A DNA stretch of 64,000 nucleotides. It comes from Terriglobia bacterium (GTDB lineage: Bacteria; Acidobacteriota; Thermoanaerobaculia; Thermoanaerobaculales; Thermoanaerobaculaceae). Below the pieces are notes generated by a model, which made no database searches, was not told the DNA's origin, and saw nothing but the letters and a program-made list of their open reading frames with translations. Location: positions 33,630 through 97,629 of the forward strand of contig JAIQFQ010000010.1 in the NCBI GenBank assembly GCA_020073245.1, given 5' to 3'. Made by a program: the position numbers and the translations under genes. Below are positions 59,799-64,000 of this stretch, piece by piece (the first letter of the stretch is position 1; each line of letters begins with the position of its first letter).

Positions 59799-60668
59799 TC
59801 ATCGTGTCCGGTCGTTGCCCGCAGACCGCGTCAGGAACGCGAGCACTTCAGGCGTCGCGCGCTGCCAGTCGCGCCACCGGTGCTTCGCGCCCGGGATCGA
59901 GGCCGCGTCCACCGGAATCCCCCGCTGCCGCAGGATCGCCGTGAGGTCGCTGGCGCCCTTCTCCCACTTGTCGCGGGACCCTGTCCAAATCAAGAGCGGC
60001 GGGACCAGTGCCGGATCGGCCGAGGCCGCGATCGAGTCAAGGTCGTTGACCTCGAAGCGGCTCTGCTCACGGGAGTGTCCGAAGACGGGCTCGAGCAGCC
60101 AGCGCGACCGAAGCGTGCGGTTGCGCTCGTAGCTGTCCCACGAGAGGGGCTGAACCCACGGCGCCAGCGCCGCAGCGCGGCCGAACACACCCGGGTGGCG
60201 CAACGCCATCTTGAGAGCGCCGTACCCGCCCATGGAGATCCCCCAGACCGATCTCCGCTCAGGGCTGCCCCCGGCGCCAGGAAACTCGTCCTCCAGGTCA
60301 GGCACGAGGTCGTCGGCGATGAAGCTCTCCATCGCGGCGCGCGGGCTGTCCACGATGAACGTGCCCTTGTGCCTGGGGCACGCGATGATCACGCTCGGCA
60401 GCGCCCCGTCCTGCACCATCCTGGTTGCGAGGTCGGCCAGGCCGTGCTTCCTGAACGACCTCTCGTTTCCCCACCCGTCGTGAAGGAACACCATGAGGAG
60501 TGCCTGCTGTCCCGGCTTCCACCCCGCCGGCAGCACCACTTCGGTCTGGACGCCCCCGGGTGCATTGGGGCCCCGCAGGACCGTCTGCACGATCCTCGGC
60601 GAGTTTCCCGCCCGGGCGAGGCCAGGCTCGGCGAACATCAGAGCGAGAGCCACGGTGCCCCTGACCAT
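59799..60668 (-). CDS. secreted esterase (esterase-D/feruloyl-esterase-like alpha/beta hydrolase)
   Basis: The protein has 289 residues. A hydrophobic N-terminus followed by A-R-A-G suggests export. The nucleophile elbow is G-I-S-M-G-G-Y, the late acid is near W-T-G-S-R-D-K and the His is in P-G-A-K-H-R-W-R. The family (PF00756) includes carbohydrate esterases, mycolyltransferase-like enzymes and siderophore esterases. The true substrate is not visible. A GTG one codon earlier is possible. It is divergent from the TPR gene at 60947. Confidence 0.85.
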   Translation of the reverse strand: MVRGTVALALMFAEPGLARAGNSPRIVQTVLRGPNAPGGVQTEVVLPAGWKPGQQALLMVFLHDGWGNERSFRKHGLADLATRMVQDGALPSVIIACPRHKGTFIVDSPRAAMESFIADDLVPDLEDEFPGAGGSPERRSVWGISMGGYGALKMALRHPGVFGRAAALAPWVQPLSWDSYERNRTLRSRWLLEPVFGHSREQSRFEVNDLDSIAASADPALVPPLLIWTGSRDKWEKGASDLTAILRQRGIPVDAASIPGAKHRWRDWQRATPEVLAFLTRSAGNDRTR

Positions 60669-60819
60669 CACGTACTGAGAAGAGATCCGGGCACCTCATC
60701 ATTCCTCCGGCGCGCCTCGCACAACAGCATGGGCCGGCGGGGGGGCCGTGGTGTGGCCAGGGTTGAGATGATCGTGACACGCCCTGCCGGTTTGACCTGC
60801 CGGCGCCCTCCTCGTGCGC

Positions 60820-60825
60820 TATAAT
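60820..60825 (+). promoter_or_regulatory. -10 box TATAAT upstream of the TPR gene
   Basis: A perfect TATAAT, seven bases before an in-frame GTG (60833) and 121 bp before the preferred ATG (60947). The nearest TTGACC is 22 bp upstream, too far to be an ideal -35. Confidence 0.5.
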
Positions 60826-60946
60826 CCCGCGCGTGGCGGGCCCACCGGTGGCTCCCGAGACTCCTGTACCGAGTGTGTCGCGGGCACGCGGCACTTCCTC
60901 GGGCGCCACCACTAATCGGGCTCGAAGAGAAAGAGAGGTCATCACG

Positions 60947-62215
60947 ATGCCCATCAAACGGCGCACCCTGGCGTGGCTCCTGGTCCTGATCTGGATCGTC
61001 CCGGTGTTGGCGTTCGGCGAGGTGAGGGGGAAGCTCATCGGCAAGGTCGTTGGCCCGGACGACAAGGGGATCTTTGGAGTCGCCGTAACCGTCACGTCGA
61101 AGGAACTCCCCGGCTTCAGGGACGTGGAGACCACCGACAGGAAGGGCGTCTTCGAGGTGGATTTCACCAAGATCGACGTTACGTATCAATACCGCTTCGA
61201 CAAGTCGGGATTCCAGACCCTTCAGACTGAGCAGAAGTGGAGCTTGGAAGGCACCGGGAGCTTCCAGTGGACGATGCAGCCGGGCGAGTCGGCCGCGACG
61301 CTGACAGGCTCCGGCGCGGCTCCGGTATCGACCGTCCCGGAGGCGATCACGGCCTACAACGCCGGCGTCACCGCCGTGAAGGCCAAGGACCTCGCGACGG
61401 CCGAGACGCAGTTCAAGGAAGCGGTTGCACACGACCCGAACCTGCGCCTGGGGTGGGGACAGCTGGCTTCGGTCCAGGTCGCGCTGGGCCATGACAAGGA
61501 CGCTGCTGAGGCCGCAGAGAAGGCGATGGCGCTCGGCTCGACCGACCCGGTCGTCCTGACCGCGCGGTGGCAGGCGTACCACAACCTCAAGGACGAGACC
61601 AAAGCCGCCCAGGCGCTCCAAGATCTCGACAGGATCGGCCGCAGGACGGAAGAGGCAAAGAAGATCCACAACGAGGCCGTCGCCCTTCAGAAGGCGGGTG
61701 ACAATGTGGGCGCCCTTGCCAAGTTCCAGGAGGCCGTCAAAATCGACCCCAACCTCGCGGTGGCTCAGCTCGGTGTCGCGACGACCGCATTCAAGGTCGG
61801 CCGCAACGAGGAAGCGGTGGCTGCCGCAGAGGCCATCCTGAAGAACGAACCGCATAACGAGGCCGCGGCTCGGCTGCGGTACAACGCGTGCCTCGCGCTC
61901 AAGGACAAGACGAAGCTCACCGACGCACTCCTCGGCCTCGCACCCTACGAGCCCAAGATCGCACGCGATGGCCTTCTGACGATGGCGTTCGACGCATACG
62001 ACGCCAACAACATGGACCTCTCCAAGGCAATGTTCGCCAAGGCCTTGCAGATCGATCCCAACTACGCAATCGCCTACTACTGGACCGGGCTCATCGATGT
62101 CGGGAAGGGGCTCACCGCCGAGGCCAAGACGAACCTCGAGCGCTTCGTGCAGCTCGCGCCCAACGACAAGGAAGCCGACTCCGCGCGCGAGATGCTCAAG
62201 TACCTGAAGCCCTGA
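60947..62215 (+). CDS. exported TPR protein with carboxypeptidase-regulatory-like domain
   Basis: The protein has 422 residues. The signal peptide (M-P-I-K-R-R-T-L-A-W-L-L-V-L..., cleavage near A-F-G) supports the ATG at 60947, which follows GAGAGG. An in-frame GTG exactly at the predicted transcription start (60833) could instead give an N-terminal extension. Residues ~25-100 are a carboxypeptidase-regulatory-like beta domain, and ~125-410 hold about seven TPR units. Probably a periplasmic scaffold. No enzymatic motif. Confidence 0.82.
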   Translation: MPIKRRTLAWLLVLIWIVPVLAFGEVRGKLIGKVVGPDDKGIFGVAVTVTSKELPGFRDVETTDRKGVFEVDFTKIDVTYQYRFDKSGFQTLQTEQKWSLEGTGSFQWTMQPGESAATLTGSGAAPVSTVPEAITAYNAGVTAVKAKDLATAETQFKEAVAHDPNLRLGWGQLASVQVALGHDKDAAEAAEKAMALGSTDPVVLTARWQAYHNLKDETKAAQALQDLDRIGRRTEEAKKIHNEAVALQKAGDNVGALAKFQEAVKIDPNLAVAQLGVATTAFKVGRNEEAVAAAEAILKNEPHNEAAARLRYNACLALKDKTKLTDALLGLAPYEPKIARDGLLTMAFDAYDANNMDLSKAMFAKALQIDPNYAIAYYWTGLIDVGKGLTAEAKTNLERFVQLAPNDKEADSAREMLKYLKP

Positions 62216-62282
62216 GGCGACGGAAAACAGACGGTGCTCGCCGCGCGACCGGACGTCGCGAGCGCCGAGGACACACCGAGGG

Positions 62283-63803
62283 CTACCCCGAGCGGCGGAC
62301 GTGCCGCCGGACGGGGCGGCCGATCGAGATCGTCGCCGCGGCAGAATCGGCGGTGCCACAGGCGTTCGTGACCCGCACCCAGAAGCTGGCCGAGGGCGTG
62401 AGCGGCGTCGTCGTGAGCGTGCTCGCGTCGCTGCCGACCGGTGTCGACGTGTCGCCGGCCTCTCCCTGGTACCACTGGTAGGAAAGCGGCGCCGTGCCGA
62501 TGGCGGTGACGGAGAGCACGGCTTCCTGCCCGCTCGGGACGCTGCGATCCTGCGGCTGCCCGGTGACCCAGGGTCGCGCGCAGCCGGTCGCCACGAACAC
62601 CCACGCCGCACCGGCGAGTGAGTTGTCGTTGGACCCGCCGACGATGGCGGCGCTCCCGTTCGCCGAGAGCGCGGCCGAGATGCCCTGGTGGGCCATCCCC
62701 ACGTTGCCGGTGCCGACGAGCTTGCTCCCCTGCTGGACCCACGTCAACGCGCCCGGCGCGAACACCCAGACGGCGCCCAAATAACCGCTGTCATGGGCGC
62801 CACCGACCATTCCGGTCTTCCCGTCCGCGGAGAGTGCGGCCGCACTTCCGAACTGGATGTGGTTGTCGGGGTCGGTTGCGCCGGCACCCACCAGCTTCGC
62901 GCCGCGCTGCGACCAGACGCCATCGCTCCGAGTGAACACCCAGGCGGCGCCGATGCTGGAGCTGTCGCCCCACCCGCCGACGAGGACGGTGTTCCCGTCG
63001 GCCGACACCGCCACGGAGGTGCCCTGGGCGGAACGCCCGATGGCGCTATTGCCGACCAGCTTCCTCCCCTGTTGCAGCCACACACCCTCGCTGCGCGTGT
63101 ACACCCAGGTGGCGCCGAGCCCGGAGCTGTCGCCCCACCCGCCGGCGACGGCGGTGTCGCCGTCCGCCGAGATCGCCACCGAGTAGCCCTGCTGAGCGGG
63201 TCCGACCGAGTCGGTCGCGACGAGCTTCCCTCCCTGTTGCGACCACACCCCCCCGGTGCGGGTGAACACCCAGGCGGCGCCGATGCTGGAGCTGTCGCCC
63301 CACCCACCGACGATCGCCGTGTTGCCGTCCGCCGAGAGCGCAACCGAGGCGCCCTGATAGGCAAGCCCCACCGCGTCCTCGCCGACAAGCTTGGAACCCT
63401 GCTGCGACCACACTCCGCCGCTGCGGGTGAACACCCACGCGGCGCCGAGGTTGCCGTCGTCGGAGAATCCTCCGACGATCAAGGTGTTGCCGTCGGCCGA
63501 GAGCGCCACCGCCGAACCCTGAGAGGCTCCGCCAACTGCCCCCGAACCGACGAGCTTGCCGCCCTGTTGCGTCCACGCTCCAAAGGAGCGCGCGAACAAC
63601 CACACCGCCCCGATCAATGAGTCGTCGAACCAGCCGCCCACCGCCGCGGTGTTCCCATCGGCCGAGATCGCCACCGATTTGCCCTGCTCCGCGGCCCCGA
63701 CGGCGCCCGAGCCGACAAGCTTGCTCCCCTGCTGAGCGAACTGTGCCCCTGCGGCCTGCGCGAGCACGACCGCCCCCAGCACCGCACCTGCCGTCCGCAC
63801 CAT
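62283..63803 (-). CDS. secreted FG-GAP-type repeat protein with Ig-like domain
   Basis: The protein has 506 residues. The signal peptide (M-V-R-T-A-G-A-V-L-G, cleavage near A-G-A) is followed by eight near-identical ~48-residue repeats of the type Q-Q-G-S-K-L-V-G...S-V-A-I-S-A-D-G-N-T-A-V-G-G-W...A-W-V-F, a beta-propeller-like FG-GAP array. Residues ~405-490 are an Ig-like domain with Q-P-Q-D-R-S-V-P-S-G. The repeats are also strong at DNA level (~150-bp period), so copy-number change or assembly error is possible. GGGGAG precedes ATG 63803. Confidence 0.8.
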   Translation of the reverse strand: MVRTAGAVLGAVVLAQAAGAQFAQQGSKLVGSGAVGAAEQGKSVAISADGNTAAVGGWFDDSLIGAVWLFARSFGAWTQQGGKLVGSGAVGGASQGSAVALSADGNTLIVGGFSDDGNLGAAWVFTRSGGVWSQQGSKLVGEDAVGLAYQGASVALSADGNTAIVGGWGDSSSIGAAWVFTRTGGVWSQQGGKLVATDSVGPAQQGYSVAISADGDTAVAGGWGDSSGLGATWVYTRSEGVWLQQGRKLVGNSAIGRSAQGTSVAVSADGNTVLVGGWGDSSSIGAAWVFTRSDGVWSQRGAKLVGAGATDPDNHIQFGSAAALSADGKTGMVGGAHDSGYLGAVWVFAPGALTWVQQGSKLVGTGNVGMAHQGISAALSANGSAAIVGGSNDNSLAGAAWVFVATGCARPWVTGQPQDRSVPSGQEAVLSVTAIGTAPLSYQWYQGEAGDTSTPVGSDASTLTTTPLTPSASFWVRVTNACGTADSAAATISIGRPVRRHVRRSG

Positions 63804-63850
63804 GATGATCTCCCCTCGCCCATCGCCCGGCCAAGAGCGCACGCGGGATT

Positions 63851-64000
63851 CTAGCCGAACCTGATGTGCTCCAACGTCTGCTGGCAATCCGCGATAGAAC
63901 CGATAAAGTTGCGCCGCAGGTAACGAACCGTTGCCCGCTTGTTCCATCCTTCCGCGAAATCGGGCTTGAGCTCGATGACGCGGTCGAAGAGCGCCTCAGC
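63851..64000 (-). CDS. 3' end of a TPR protein (partial)
   Basis: Forty-nine codons are open from the right edge to a TAG at 63853-63851. The sequence (A-E-A-L-F-D-R-V-I-E-L-K-P-D-F-A-E-G-W-N-K-R-A) is a clear TPR unit. The TAG also forms the TAGAAT box 40 bp upstream of the FG-GAP gene. The C-terminus ends soon after the repeat (...T-L-E-H-I-R-F-G). Full function cannot be told. Confidence 0.75.
   Translation of the reverse strand, partial: AEALFDRVIELKPDFAEGWNKRATVRYLRRNFIGSIADCQQTLEHIRFG

Noticed and set aside
62480..63700. 150-bp DNA repeats considered as CRISPR or satellite
   Set aside because: They encode conserved protein repeats with synonymous variation, in one open frame with a signal peptide.

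Overview
This window is high-GC bacterial chromosome with no phage, transposase, plasmid or CRISPR signal. A diderm, quinone-respiring aerobe is suggested by an LpxL-type acyltransferase, a TonB-dependent receptor, outer-membrane barrel proteins, a UbiA/MenA prenyltransferase and a complete tyrosine-to-fumarate pathway that uses two O2-dependent iron dioxygenases. A FecR/DUF6600-type Trp-rich protein, many TPR proteins, a C25 (gingipain-like) peptidase and FG-GAP-type secreted repeats would fit Acidobacteriota or a neighbouring phylum. That placement is inference only; there is no rRNA or marker alignment here.

Layout. 0-9.6 kb is mostly housekeeping: a hotdog thioesterase, a reverse-strand udg-menA-queF group, a TPR/double cNMP-binding protein, typA, and reverse-strand sucCD and ndk. 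9.6-18.9 kb is a tightly packed reverse-strand catabolic operon. In transcription order it holds an enoyl-CoA hydratase, hpd, a fumarylacetoacetase, hmgA, a flavin-reductase-fold protein, an acyl-CoA synthetase and two tandem DRE-TIM metallolyases, and it runs on towards sucCD-ndk. 19-25.3 kb carries envelope and signalling genes: a transglutaminase-like TPR lipoprotein, an RsbU-type phosphatase, a hexapeptide-repeat protein, the FecR/DUF6600 protein and a DUF547-like lipoprotein. 25.4-29.8 kb has a class V aminotransferase, a halogenase-like flavoenzyme and an ABC exporter. 29.8-36.7 kb holds a sulfurtransferase, a chorismate mutase/prephenate dehydrogenase, an LpxL-like protein, a YfhO-like membrane protein, SRAP and an alpha/beta hydrolase.

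36.9-41.2 kb is the most interesting region, a lasso-peptide gene cluster. It has a transglutaminase-like B2 protease on the plus strand. Convergent to it is a reverse-strand operon of macrolactam synthetase, 61-aa precursor, HPr-kinase-like protein and PqqD-like leader-binding protein. The precursor has the YxxPxLxxxG...TxG leader motif, and the predicted core GGSPGIGETANPETRAPLP would form a Gly1-Glu8 ring. A decayed radical SAM/SPASM remnant lies directly upstream of the B2 gene. 41.3-50.8 kb has the C25 peptidase, then a TPP riboswitch with a Shine-Dalgarno-sequestering hairpin ahead of a TonB receptor (a probable thiamine uptake system), and four small enzyme or hypothetical genes. 51.2-64 kb carries a COG2403-type GTPase, guaA, an outer-membrane barrel, a MacAB-like efflux operon, an esterase, a TPR protein and an FG-GAP/Ig-like secreted protein. 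The tail of one more TPR gene runs off the edge.

A theme across the window is promoter geometry. At thirteen starts on both strands a TANNNT box ends exactly 6 or 7 bp before an ATG/GTG that has no Shine-Dalgarno, which suggests leaderless mRNAs. Most of the other genes have good Shine-Dalgarno sequences or are coupled to an upstream stop. Two intergenic gaps carry copies of an inverted heptanucleotide repeat.
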